Shown: positions 7,703 through 15,999, numbered from the stretch's first letter. The stretch: 26,233 nucleotides of DNA from JBOGJI01 sp050747865 (GCA_050747865.1 JBOGJI010000170.1:1-26233); one strand, 5' to 3'. The notes: a model not told the origin generated them from the sequence alone. Numbers and translations are program-made.

Positions 7703-10415
7703 TCACCCGCTGTCCAACGCGATACCGCTGGAACCGCCACCGGACCCCTTCGCCGCGGCGCGATCGCTCGAGCGGAAGCTGGGAGATCCACTCGACGATC
7801 GGCGGCCTGGCTGCTTCTTGCGCAGCGTCGAGGCAGACAGCAGCAACCGATTCCCGCGCGAGCTGGTCGATGCGGCACTCGAGTGGGGCCTCGCGGAGTA
7901 TCTCATCCCTGCGGAGGTCGGCGGCCGACTCCATTCGCTCGAGGTGTGTTTCGCGCTCTCCCGCGTGCTGTCCCGCCGGGACCTGACCGCGGCCATCGCC
8001 CTGGGAGTTAATCTCCTGGCGGCGCTGCCGGTGTGGCTGCATGGAACCGATGAGCAGAAACGTGTCGTCGCCAACCTCATGCGCCGGCACCGGTTCCTCT
8101 CCTTCGCCTTGAGCGAGCGCGAGCACGGGGCAGACGTCGTGGCAGGCGGGGTCACCGCCCACAAGGCCGAGCACGGATGGCGGATCGACGGTGAGAAGTG
8201 GCTCATCAACAACGCGGGACATGCCTCCGCCGCGATCGTCACCGCGCGCACCGGGCAGGGAATCCGCGGCCTGACCCTGTTCCTGCTGCAACGCGCGGCG
8301 GCCGCGGGCGACCAGTGGTCGATGCTGCCGCGCATCGAGACACACGGGTTGCGCGGCTCGGCGTTCGGCGGCATCCGCTTCTCGGGCTTCCCTGCCGAGA
8401 ACGCCGACGTCGTCGGCAGGCCCGGCGACGGACTCCCGACACTGCTCAAGACCTTGCAGATCACGCGTGTGCTCGTCGCCAGCTTTGCGCTCGGCGGCCT
8501 CGACACCTGCCTGCGCGCCGCGCTTGCGTTTGCGCGGTCGCGGCGGCTCGAGGGCTCGGTCGTGGATCAGATGGAGCCGGTCGCGCGCCGACTGGTCGAC
8601 GCCTACGCCGACTTGGCTGTGGGGGAGACTCTCGCGCTCGCCGCCTGTCGTGCAGCGCACCTCGCTCCGGCCCAACTCCCGCTGATGTCCGCATGTGTGA
8701 AGTTCCTGGTGCCGCAGCTCGCCACGGACGGGATCGAGTCGCTCGCGCTGGTGCTCGGCGCTCACTCCTACCTGGCGGGTGAGCACTGGCACGGAATCTT
8801 CGACAAGATGCGCCGCGACTGCGCCGTCACGCCGCTGTTCGACGGCTCCTCGCCGGTCAATCTGGGGGCGATCGTCGACCAGCTTGCGGCGCTCGCCGCG
8901 GCACGCGCAGCGCAGGAGGTGGCGGACGTCGATCCCGAGCTGTTCCGCCGCCAGGCCCCCGGTCTCCCCTGGGTAGACGAGGAAGCCCTCGACTTCGCCA
9001 CCGACTCGGACGCGGTGCACCGGGGGATCGCTGCCGCCCGCGAGGCGGTCCGCAACGACGGCGATCGCGTCGTCTACCGGCGCCAGTTGCTGGACCTGCT
9101 CGCGGGGTTGCTCGCTGAATCGAGGCGGCTCGACCGCGAGGTCCAACGCCACGCCCAGGACGCCGAGTGGCGGCGCAGCGGCGCCGCCTACGACCTCGCC
9201 GCACGCTACAGCCGGCTCCATGCCGCGGGCGCCTGCGCCTGGAAGTGGCTGACGTGGCGTGACGGGACCGGCGAGGACTTCTTCGCCAGTGGCGCCTGGC
9301 TGGTGCTGTGCCTGCGTCGGCTCGCCGGCGGCATGGGGAGCGCCGCGGAGGCCTTCGACGACGTCGACCGCGCCGCGCTGCTGCGGCTGCAGCAAGCCGG
9401 GGACCAGGGATTGCTGTTCTCGGACTTCGAGATCCCTGTACCCGCGCTCCGTCCCCCGGCGCCCACGGTCGTTCCCCGGGCGCCCCACGGGGCACCGCGC
9501 CGCGAAGCGGCGTGGTCGGGCGTGTGGTCGGGCGAGCCGCCGCCGCCGGACCGCAAGAAGGTCTACTTCCGCGACGGCAGCTCGACCGAGCTGTGCCTCT
9601 TCCGGGCGAACGCTCCCGACGCCCCTGTCGTCCTCTGCCTGCCGGCCATGGGCGTGCGCGCGAGCTACTACGAGGTGTTCGGCGACACCCTTGCCGAGCA
9701 GGGGTTCCATACCGCCCTGGCCGATCTGCGTGGACACGGAACGAGCTCCGTCCGCCCCTCCCGCCGGGTGTCCTTCGGCTACGCCGATATCCTCGAGCTC
9801 GAGCTGCCGGCGATCGTGGAGTCGGTGTGCGAGGAGTTCGAGACCGAGAAGGTCATCGTCGTCGGGCACAGCCTCGGCGGGCAGATGGGAGTGCTCTTCG
9901 CCTCCACGTCCACGCGAGTCAGCCACGTGGTGCTCGTTGCCAGCGGCTCGTGCTGGTACAGGAGGGTGCCCGGCATCCGCGCGCTCGGGCGCTTCCTGGG
10001 ACTGCAGCTCATCGTCGGCACCACCCTGGCCTGCGGCCGCCCGCCGAAATGGCTGCCCGTTGCCGGCGGAGAAGCCCGGCGGCTCATCCTCGAGTGGGGG
10101 CATGAGGCGATGACGGGCCGGTTCCGAGTCTCGGGCAGCTCGATCGACTACGAAAAGGCGCTCGGCGAGTCCACGGTGCCGGCCCTGTTCGCGGTTTTCC
10201 CCGGCGATCACTTCGTCCCTGGCCCCTGCTCGGACCATCTGGCCGGCAAGCTCGGAAACGCGGTGGTGGCGCGGCAGGAGATCCCACCGCAAGCGCTGCG
10301 ACTTCGCAAGACGCACCACTTCCGGTGGGCGATGCGGCCGCAGGCGGTTGCCGAGCTGGTGAGGGAATGGATCGAGCCGCAACCCGCAGACGCCGGGCTG
10401 CGGGCGGTCGTATGA
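7686..10415 (+). CDS. Acyl-CoA dehydrogenase / alpha-beta hydrolase fusion protein
   Basis: 909-residue two-domain protein. Residues about 15-405 are an ACAD domain (FALSEREHGADVVAGG, then GWRIDGEKWLINNAGHASA and HGLRGSAFGGIRFSGF). The base position aligned with YEGTS reads LFDGSS, so Asp386 replaces Glu. Residues about 410-600 are helical and parallel to the C-terminal part of the preceding paralogue. From about 625 to 900 there is an alpha/beta hydrolase with DLRGHGTSS, nucleophile GHSLGG (Ser729), and a plausible acid Asp841 and base His877 or His878 (THHFRW). The likely role is oxidation or reduction of a carrier-bound acyl chain followed by hydrolytic or transfer release. ATG 7686 sits six bases after AAGGAG. 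The stop overlaps the methyltransferase start (ATGA). Confidence 0.88.
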   Translation: MLATADHPLSNAIPLEPPPDPFAAARSLERKLGDPLDDRRPGCFLRSVEADSSNRFPRELVDAALEWGLAEYLIPAEVGGRLHSLEVCFALSRVLSRRDLTAAIALGVNLLAALPVWLHGTDEQKRVVANLMRRHRFLSFALSEREHGADVVAGGVTAHKAEHGWRIDGEKWLINNAGHASAAIVTARTGQGIRGLTLFLLQRAAAAGDQWSMLPRIETHGLRGSAFGGIRFSGFPAENADVVGRPGDGLPTLLKTLQITRVLVASFALGGLDTCLRAALAFARSRRLEGSVVDQMEPVARRLVDAYADLAVGETLALAACRAAHLAPAQLPLMSACVKFLVPQLATDGIESLALVLGAHSYLAGEHWHGIFDKMRRDCAVTPLFDGSSPVNLGAIVDQLAALAAARAAQEVADVDPELFRRQAPGLPWVDEEALDFATDSDAVHRGIAAAREAVRNDGDRVVYRRQLLDLLAGLLAESRRLDREVQRHAQDAEWRRSGAAYDLAARYSRLHAAGACAWKWLTWRDGTGEDFFASGAWLVLCLRRLAGGMGSAAEAFDDVDRAALLRLQQAGDQGLLFSDFEIPVPALRPPAPTVVPRAPHGAPRREAAWSGVWSGEPPPPDRKKVYFRDGSSTELCLFRANAPDAPVVLCLPAMGVRASYYEVFGDTLAEQGFHTALADLRGHGTSSVRPSRRVSFGYADILELELPAIVESVCEEFETEKVIVVGHSLGGQMGVLFASTSTRVSHVVLVASGSCWYRRVPGIRALGRFLGLQLIVGTTLACGRPPKWLPVAGGEARRLILEWGHEAMTGRFRVSGSSIDYEKALGESTVPALFAVFPGDHFVPGPCSDHLAGKLGNAVVARQEIPPQALRLRKTHHFRWAMRPQAVAELVREWIEPQPADAGLRAVV

Positions 10416-11572
10416 GCGAAGATGAGGCGCGCTGCGGAATCGGCGCCCTGCGCCTGGCGGACGTGTACGGCCCGGAGTACACGAGACAGATCGAGGCCGT
10501 CCGCCGCGAAGCGGCGCTGGTGCTGGCGCGGATCGCGCTGTGCCACCTCTTCGCCGCGGGCGAGGTCCGGCACGATCCGCACGCCAGGCCGCCGAACGAA
10601 GCGGTCGCGCGGCAGCCATTCTTCTTCCGCAAGCGCCTGATCGAGTATCTCGAGGACCGCGGAGACGTCGTGCGCGACGGAGAGGTCTGTCGCCCGACCG
10701 CGGCGATGCTCGAGCGTGCGGAGACACCGGAGGCGGAATACTTCGGTGATGCCGCGGAGTCGCCGACGCTCAAGACGATGAAGCACATCGAGGCGATTGC
10801 CGGTGGGGTGCTCGAGGGCCGCGACGGTCTCATCCTGCTCGAGGAACATCTCGGAGCCGACGAGACCTGGCGCGCCTGGCAATACCTGATGACCGGCGCG
10901 CCACCAAAGCGAGCGTGCAACGCCCTGGTGGCCCGCGCCCTCGATCTGCGGCTCTCCAGGGGCGCACCGACGGTGGTGTTCGAGGGCGGAGCCGGGCTCG
11001 GCGCGACCCTGAACGAGGCGATGACGATCGAGGGTTTCCGCCAGCGGGCCAGCGCCATCGAGCTCTACGGCTTCACCGACATCAATCGGCCGCTGATGCG
11101 GCAGGCTCGCGAGATGCTCGAGCGCTCGGCGCCCGAGCTCCTGCCACGGATGCGCTTCGACCGCGTCGACCTCGACCAGCTCGACGATTACGACGACCTG
11201 CCGTATCTGCAGGATGCATCATGCGACATCATCATCTTCGAGAGCGTGCTCCACGACGTCGAGGACCTCGACCGGGTGCTCACCCGCTGCCGCCGGGTCC
11301 TGAAACCCGGCGGATGGCTGGCGTTCACGGCGGGTTTCCGGGGCCGTCCGGGGCGGTTCTTCCCGTTCGAGCTCCTCCAGTCCACCCTGCACAGCTACTA
11401 CCGGGCCGAGCTCGACCCTCCGCGGCGCGTCAACGTCGGATATCTCTGCGCCGAGGAGTGGACCGCCTCCCTGGTCGATGCGGGGTTCGGAGAGTTTCGC
11501 TTCTTCCCGGCGGTCGAGCACCAGGAGACGTGGCCCTACGGCGGCATCGTCGCTTGGCGGCCCGGGTCCTAG
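10412..11572 (+). CDS. Class I SAM-dependent methyltransferase
   Basis: 386-residue methyltransferase. The N-terminal 170 residues are helical and contain a winged-helix-like stretch (FRKRLIEYLEDRGDVVRDGEVCRPT), as in O-methyltransferases and polyketide-associated methyltransferases. The Rossmann domain has motif I VVFEGGAGLGATL (about 188-200, acidic Glu191), motif II LYGFTDIN, CDIIIFESVLHDVEDL and RVLKPGGWLAFTAG. The start ATG overlaps the preceding stop in ATGA, so this is the last gene of the operon. A methyl ester, methoxy group or C-methyl on the acyl product are all possible and the sequence does not decide. A 9-base inverted repeat incorporating the TAG stop follows. Confidence 0.87.
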   Translation: MSEDEARCGIGALRLADVYGPEYTRQIEAVRREAALVLARIALCHLFAAGEVRHDPHARPPNEAVARQPFFFRKRLIEYLEDRGDVVRDGEVCRPTAAMLERAETPEAEYFGDAAESPTLKTMKHIEAIAGGVLEGRDGLILLEEHLGADETWRAWQYLMTGAPPKRACNALVARALDLRLSRGAPTVVFEGGAGLGATLNEAMTIEGFRQRASAIELYGFTDINRPLMRQAREMLERSAPELLPRMRFDRVDLDQLDDYDDLPYLQDASCDIIIFESVLHDVEDLDRVLTRCRRVLKPGGWLAFTAGFRGRPGRFFPFELLQSTLHSYYRAELDPPRRVNVGYLCAEEWTASLVDAGFGEFRFFPAVEHQETWPYGGIVAWRPGS

Positions 11573-11592
11573 TGTTGTGTCTCCAACACTAG
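11569..11592. repeat. Perfect 9-bp inverted repeat at the end of the lipid operon
   Basis: CTAGTGTTG and CAACACTAG are separated by TGTCTC. The left arm contains the methyltransferase stop codon. It could fold as an RNA hairpin that blocks 3' exonucleases or slows polymerase, or act as a protein-binding palindrome ahead of aroC. No U-run follows, so a classic intrinsic terminator is not supported. Two 13-base direct repeats (CTCGGCTCGGCGG, 11601-11613 and 11615-11627) come next. Confidence 0.65.
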
Positions 11593-11673
11593 CGGCCGGG
11601 CTCGGCTCGGCGGTCTCGGCTCGGCGGCACGAGGTCGGCCGCCGCAAGGGTCCGGTGATAGGTTGCGCGGCGG

Positions 11674-12861
11674 ATGCGGCGGCTTCACCTGACCACGGCG
11701 GGCGAGAGTCACGGTCCCGGGCTCACGGTGATCCTGCGCGGGGTGCCGGCGGGCCTGGCGATCGATCTGGCGGCCCTGGCCCACGAGATGCAGCGACGCC
11801 AGCACGGGTATGGGCGCGGGGGGCGGATGAAGATCGAGAGCGATGCGGTGGAGATCCGTGGCGGCGTACGCGGCGGCGTCACCCTCGGCTCCCCCATCGC
11901 CCTGTGGACCGAGAATCGGGACTTCGAGACCTGGCGAGGGGTCATGGACCCTGTTTCGGTCGACGTGGAAGCGGTGGAAGCCAGGAGGCTCAAGGCGCCA
12001 CGTCCGGGGCACGCCGACCTCGCCGGAGGGCTCAAGTACCATTTCACCGATCTGCGCGACGCCCTCGAGCGCGCCTCGGCGCGCGAGACCGCGGCGCGCG
12101 TTGCCGCCGGGGCGATTGCCCGCCAGCTCCTCGGCCGGCTCGGTGTCGAGATCCGCTCGGGCGTGCGCTCCCTGGGCTCGGTCGGTGCCGGCGTGCCGGT
12201 GCCCACCTGGGAGCAGCTCTTGCAAGTCGACGACGGCTCACCCTTGCGCGCCGTCGACCCGGCGCTCGAGCCGCCCATGGTCGAGGCGGTGCAGGAGGCA
12301 CGCCGGGCCGGCGACACGCTCGGCGGATCCGTCACCGTGATCGCCCACGGCGTCCCGCCCGGACTCGGCTCCTATGCCCATTGGGACGAGAAGCTCGACG
12401 GCCGCCTGGCGCAGGCGGTGATGGCGGTACCGGCGATCAAGGCGGTCGAGCTCGGCAGCGCTGTGAGCGCCAGCCGCGGCCTCGGGTCCGCGGCTCATGA
12501 CGCCATCTACTTCGACGTCGAAAGCGGATTCCGGCGCTCCTCGAACCGTGCCGGCGGCCTCGAAGGGGGCGTCACCAACGGTGAAGACGTGGTGATCACC
12601 GCGTATATGAAGCCCATCTCGACGCTGCGCGCGGGGCTGCCCTCCGTCGACCTGGACACGCTCGAACCCCGGACGTCGCAGTACGAGCGCTCCGATGTCA
12701 CCGCCCTGCCAGCAGCCGGCGTGGTGGCGGAGGCGATGGTGGCGCTGGTGCTCGCCGACGCGGCGCTCGAGAAGTACGGCGGCGACTCGCTGGCCGAGCT
12801 CGAGGCCCATTTCGCGGCCAGCCGGGATCTGGACCGCGCCTGGCCGAGAATCGTGCGATAA
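11674..12861 (+). CDS. aroC: Chorismate synthase
   Basis: Last enzyme of the shikimate pathway: converts 5-enolpyruvylshikimate-3-phosphate to chorismate using reduced FMN, in the cytoplasm. The protein has 395 residues, normal for the long bacterial form. Family signatures are TTAGESHGPGL at residues 7-17, RQHGYGRGGRMKIE, HADLAGGLKYHF, NRAGGLEGGVTNGEDV in the second half and a late YERSDVTALPAAGVVAEAM. All expected regions are present and intact. The ATG at 11674 gives the canonical short lead MRRLHLTTAG. It stands outside the lipid operon, 101 bases downstream and after an inverted repeat. The small coiled-coil gene behind it may be cotranscribed. Confidence 0.96.
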   Translation: MRRLHLTTAGESHGPGLTVILRGVPAGLAIDLAALAHEMQRRQHGYGRGGRMKIESDAVEIRGGVRGGVTLGSPIALWTENRDFETWRGVMDPVSVDVEAVEARRLKAPRPGHADLAGGLKYHFTDLRDALERASARETAARVAAGAIARQLLGRLGVEIRSGVRSLGSVGAGVPVPTWEQLLQVDDGSPLRAVDPALEPPMVEAVQEARRAGDTLGGSVTVIAHGVPPGLGSYAHWDEKLDGRLAQAVMAVPAIKAVELGSAVSASRGLGSAAHDAIYFDVESGFRRSSNRAGGLEGGVTNGEDVVITAYMKPISTLRAGLPSVDLDTLEPRTSQYERSDVTALPAAGVVAEAMVALVLADAALEKYGGDSLAELEAHFAASRDLDRAWPRIVR

Positions 12862-12957
12862 TGCTTGTGGACAGGTCCTTTGAGGCGCGAGCCGGACCGT
12901 CGGGGCGTGGAGTTGTGGCGGTCCCGGTTGGTGCCGGTACTGCGGGAGGGTTCGTCA

Positions 12958-13296
12958 ATGCAACTCACCGAAGAACAGAAGCGCGCCTACATCACCGCCA
13001 TGGAGGTCGCACGCCGGGAGATCGAGGAGTGCGACCGCGCCATCCAGCGCGAGCTGTCGCGGCTCAAGGAGCGCCTGGCCGAGCTGCAGGGCGCCAAGGA
13101 GGCGGCGCTCAAGATGTACGCTGCCGCCTGCATGCGTCTCGGCCGGCCCAACGAGCTGGAGGAGGCGGACGACGTGGAGATCGGGCGAGCGGAGGGAGAG
13201 ACCTTGCGGTGGCCGGACCCTCAGGAATCCGTGCCGCCGCGCGGCAGTGACTTGATCTCGCGGGCCAGCCAGGAGGCGGTCTCGCCCAGGACCTGA
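12958..13296 (+). CDS. Small coiled-coil protein of unknown function
   Basis: 112-residue protein, not recognised as a named family. Residues 3-60 are charged and strongly helical with heptad-like spacing (AYITAMEVARREIEECDRAI, then SRLKERLAELQGAKEAALKM), followed by a loose acidic tail. The ATG at 12958 follows GGGAGGG by seven bases, the reason to prefer it over an in-frame GTG at 12865. The last 76 bases overlap the 3' end of the convergent diguanylate cyclase gene, so the C-terminal 25 residues are antisense to that gene's tail. It is probably a soluble scaffold or regulator; nothing more can be said. Confidence 0.65.
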   Translation: MQLTEEQKRAYITAMEVARREIEECDRAIQRELSRLKERLAELQGAKEAALKMYAAACMRLGRPNELEEADDVEIGRAEGETLRWPDPQESVPPRGSDLISRASQEAVSPRT

Positions 13297-15176
13297 CGCT
13301 CCAGCTTCAGCCTCTGGTTCTCCCTGCGCAAACGCGCCAGCTCCTGCTGCCGCTCGACGGTCAGTCCCGTTCTGCGGCGCGGCTCCTCGAGGTTGACGGG
13401 CACCTCCTGATGGGGTGCTTCCAACGGCCGCGGCAGCGACCCAGCATCGTTCGCGGGAACCGTGAGGCGCTCCGTGCGGTTGCGGCCATGGTGCTTGGCT
13501 TGGTAGAGCGCGGCGTCGGCGCCTTCGTAGAGCTGCCTGCCCTCTATGCCGGCCTCGGGGAGGCAGGTGTGCATGCCGATGCTGACGCTGACCCGATCCC
13601 CCGACGGCGATGCCGTGTGTGAAATGTTGAGCGCCCGCACGTCGGCCTGCACCGCATCCGCCACCAACGAGGCGCCGCTGGCGTGGGTCTCGGGCAGCAG
13701 CAGGGCGAACTCATCGCCGCCCAGCCGCGCCGCCAGATCACGCGGGCGGCGAGCGTGATCCCTGATCGCCTGCCCCACCTGCCGCAACACGTCGTCGCCG
13801 GCGCGATGGCCGTAGGCATCGTTGTACTGCTTGAAGTGATCGATGTCGACGACCAGCAGCGACAGCGGGAGGCGCACCCGGCGCGCGGCGGCGAATTCCT
13901 GTTCCATGTATTCGTCGAAGCGACGGCGATTGGCGAGCTGCGTCAACCAGTCGGAGGTCGCCAGCCTGCGCCAGCGCTGCGCATAGCCGAGCGTCCACCC
14001 CACGTACCAGATAAAGAACGCGAGCACGGCGGTGGCCGGGGGAAACCAGACGTGGTACACACGCAGCAGGACGGCGCTCACCCCGACGGCCAGCAACGCA
14101 GACGTGAGGGCGGTCGCCCGCGCGCTGCGGAAGCCCGGCAGCCCGCAGAACAGGGCCGCCACCAGGATCAGGCAGCCGGTGATGGCGAGTTGCCAGCCGA
14201 GCCGCAGGGGGGTGATCGCTAGACCGCGGTCCAGCATGTCCACGACGTTGGCATGGAACTCCACTCCCGACATCTGCGTCCCACCGTCGGTGACCGGAAC
14301 GTGCAGCCTGCCACCCGTTGCTCGCGCGGTGACGCCGATCAAGACCCAGCGATCGCGCAGCAGCTGCAGCGTTGCGTCGCTGCGCAGGGCATCGACGTAC
14401 GAGACGCGGCCAAAGGTCCCGTCGGGACCGGCGAACGGAATCCACACGAAGTGATCGCGCACCCAGACATAAGGAGAGCGGTCTGCGCTTTGACCACTGC
14501 GCAACCCCGGCAACGGCTTGCGGGTCCGCGACCGGTCGAGCTCGAGAAGCGCCAGTCCCAGCGCCGGCCAGTGCGGCGAGCCGAGGCCCGCCTTGAGGTA
14601 GACGCCGCGCGAAACGCCATCTCGGTCCACCCCGACGTCGGTGTGCCCGAGGCCCGCGGCCGACTCGGTGATCGCCGGGAGCGGCATCACCTCGACCAGC
14701 GGCGAGCCCTGGCGGCTCGACTCGGGCAGCACTGGCATGACGACACGCCGGTTCCCGGCGATCGCCCCCACCAGCAGCTGGTCACCCTCGGGATCGTGGA
14801 CATCCGGTTCGGCCAGCACCAGGTCGAGGGCGACGCCGCGCACCCCGACGCGGGTCAGCCGATCGAGCAGCTCGGCATGGACCCGCCGCGGCCAGGGCCA
14901 GCGACCGAGCTGCTCCACGCTCTTGTCGTCCACCGCGACGATGACCGTGGAGACGCCGGGATCCCGCTGCCAGAGACGCAAGACGAGATCGTAGACCCAG
15001 GTGTCGAGCCGCCAGGTCCAGCCCGTGGCAAGCAGCGCCGCGACCAGCAGCGCCGCGGCCAGCGCCGCCCACATGCGAACGAACGGCGGCTCAGAGCCGC
15101 TCGGACGCAACCTCGCGCTGAGGAAGCTGAAAGCGCCGCGTCGAGCACCCCGGCCGAGATCTGACCAGTTGGGCAT
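13221..15176 (-). CDS. CHASE2-domain diguanylate cyclase (GGDEF) with transposase-like coiled-coil tail
   Basis: Membrane receptor predicted to make cyclic di-GMP. The 651-residue protein has an N-terminal helix (about 34-55), then a periplasmic CHASE2 sensor to about residue 330 (DDKSVEQLGRWPWPR near its start, VPVTDGGTQMSGVEFHANVV near its end). Three more membrane helices follow (about 333-410), then a GGDEF domain. The active site GGDEF is at 486-490, and RPRD five residues upstream fits the RxxD inhibitory site, so feedback inhibition is expected. Residues 604-651 form a basic leucine-zipper-like tail resembling IS3 OrfA C-termini. Start is ATG 15176; a GTG codon directly before it is an equal alternative. 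The sensor ligand is unknown. Confidence 0.92.
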   Translation of the reverse strand: MPNWSDLGRGARRGAFSFLSARLRPSGSEPPFVRMWAALAAALLVAALLATGWTWRLDTWVYDLVLRLWQRDPGVSTVIVAVDDKSVEQLGRWPWPRRVHAELLDRLTRVGVRGVALDLVLAEPDVHDPEGDQLLVGAIAGNRRVVMPVLPESSRQGSPLVEVMPLPAITESAAGLGHTDVGVDRDGVSRGVYLKAGLGSPHWPALGLALLELDRSRTRKPLPGLRSGQSADRSPYVWVRDHFVWIPFAGPDGTFGRVSYVDALRSDATLQLLRDRWVLIGVTARATGGRLHVPVTDGGTQMSGVEFHANVVDMLDRGLAITPLRLGWQLAITGCLILVAALFCGLPGFRSARATALTSALLAVGVSAVLLRVYHVWFPPATAVLAFFIWYVGWTLGYAQRWRRLATSDWLTQLANRRRFDEYMEQEFAAARRVRLPLSLLVVDIDHFKQYNDAYGHRAGDDVLRQVGQAIRDHARRPRDLAARLGGDEFALLLPETHASGASLVADAVQADVRALNISHTASPSGDRVSVSIGMHTCLPEAGIEGRQLYEGADAALYQAKHHGRNRTERLTVPANDAGSLPRPLEAPHQEVPVNLEEPRRRTGLTVERQQELARLRRENQRLKLERQVLGETASWLAREIKSLPRGGTDS

Positions 15177-15238
15177 CACGATGAGGGTGTCCCTGGACCT
15201 CCCCTGTCCTTCGCTTGGGATGACATACTAGCGCAAAA

Positions 15239-15994
15239 GTGACGGGAGTCATATCGGCTTTTCGGCCGCCTCTTGAGGAGGCCTCCCCGCCGCCTGCGGC
15301 GGGCGAGGTCGACGTCTGGCGGGTGCCGCTCGATCCACCAACCGACACGGTAGCCGCGCTCGCTCGACTGTTGGCGCCGGACGAAACCGCGCGGGCGGCC
15401 CGCTTCCGACTCGAGCATCACCGGCGGCGATTCACCGTCTGCCGGGCCGCGCTGCGGCTGCTGCTCGGCGGCTACATCGGGCGGCCGTCGACCGCGATCC
15501 GCTTTTCCTACGGCCGGCACGACAAGCCGCGGCTGGCCGATCCGCCCGATTGCCGCCTCGAGTTCAATCTCTCGCACTCCTCTGAGCTCGCCCTGGTGGC
15601 CGTGACTGCGGGGTATCCGGTGGGCATCGATGTCGAGGCTCTCCGGCCGCTCCCAGACGCCTCGGCGCTCGCCGAGCGCTTCTTCTCGGCCGCCGAGCGC
15701 GCCGCTCTCGCCGCCTACCCCGAGGTCGAACGGGGGCCGGCGTTCTACCGCTGCTGGACGCGCAAGGAGGCCTACCTCAAGGCGATCGGTGACGGCGTCG
15801 CCGCGCGACTCGACGGCTTCGAAGTCTCGCTCGACCCCGGGGATGCGCGCCTCGTCGCTCTCGCCGGCGACCGGATGGCTGCCGCCGCGTGGTCGCTGGT
15901 CCACATCGAGCCCGGACCGGGATACGTCGGCGCACTGGCGCTGCCAGCGCGCCCGAGCACGGTGCGCGGCTGGCAATGGCTCGTCCGGCCTTGA
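15239..15994 (+). CDS. 4'-phosphopantetheinyl transferase, Sfp type
   Basis: Transfers the phosphopantetheine arm of coenzyme A to a serine of carrier proteins. The 251-residue length is that of the two-lobed Sfp/Gsp class. Signatures are NLSHSSELALVAV, GIDVEALRP with metal-binding Asp131 and Glu133, and FYRCWTRKEAYLKAIGDG with Lys176 and Glu177. All expected catalytic acids are present. The start GTG at 15239 is the first in frame near the divergent cyclase gene; a clear ribosome site is absent. It lies about 11 kb from the orphan carrier protein at 3964 and is the only such enzyme in the window, so it is the natural activator of that protein. It ends five bases from the convergent FecR/LysM gene. 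Confidence 0.93.
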   Translation: MTGVISAFRPPLEEASPPPAAGEVDVWRVPLDPPTDTVAALARLLAPDETARAARFRLEHHRRRFTVCRAALRLLLGGYIGRPSTAIRFSYGRHDKPRLADPPDCRLEFNLSHSSELALVAVTAGYPVGIDVEALRPLPDASALAERFFSAAERAALAAYPEVERGPAFYRCWTRKEAYLKAIGDGVAARLDGFEVSLDPGDARLVALAGDRMAAAAWSLVHIEPGPGYVGALALPARPSTVRGWQWLVRP

Positions 15995-15999
15995 GCTTT

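Noticed and set aside
7566..10727. Very long stop-free frame on the minus strand opposite the ACAD fusion gene
   Set aside because: It is antisense to a gene with clear domain motifs, has no recognisable domain and an Arg/Gly/Asp-rich composition typical of GC-rich shadow frames.
11569..11592. Rho-independent terminator after the methyltransferase gene
   Set aside because: The hairpin is perfect but the following sequence is AGCGGCCGGG-like with no T-run, so it is listed as an inverted repeat only.
15180..15238. Divergent sigma-70 promoters between the cyclase and phosphopantetheinyl transferase genes
   Set aside because: TACTAG and TATGTC resemble -10 boxes, but no -35 partner at 16-18 bases was found for either strand.
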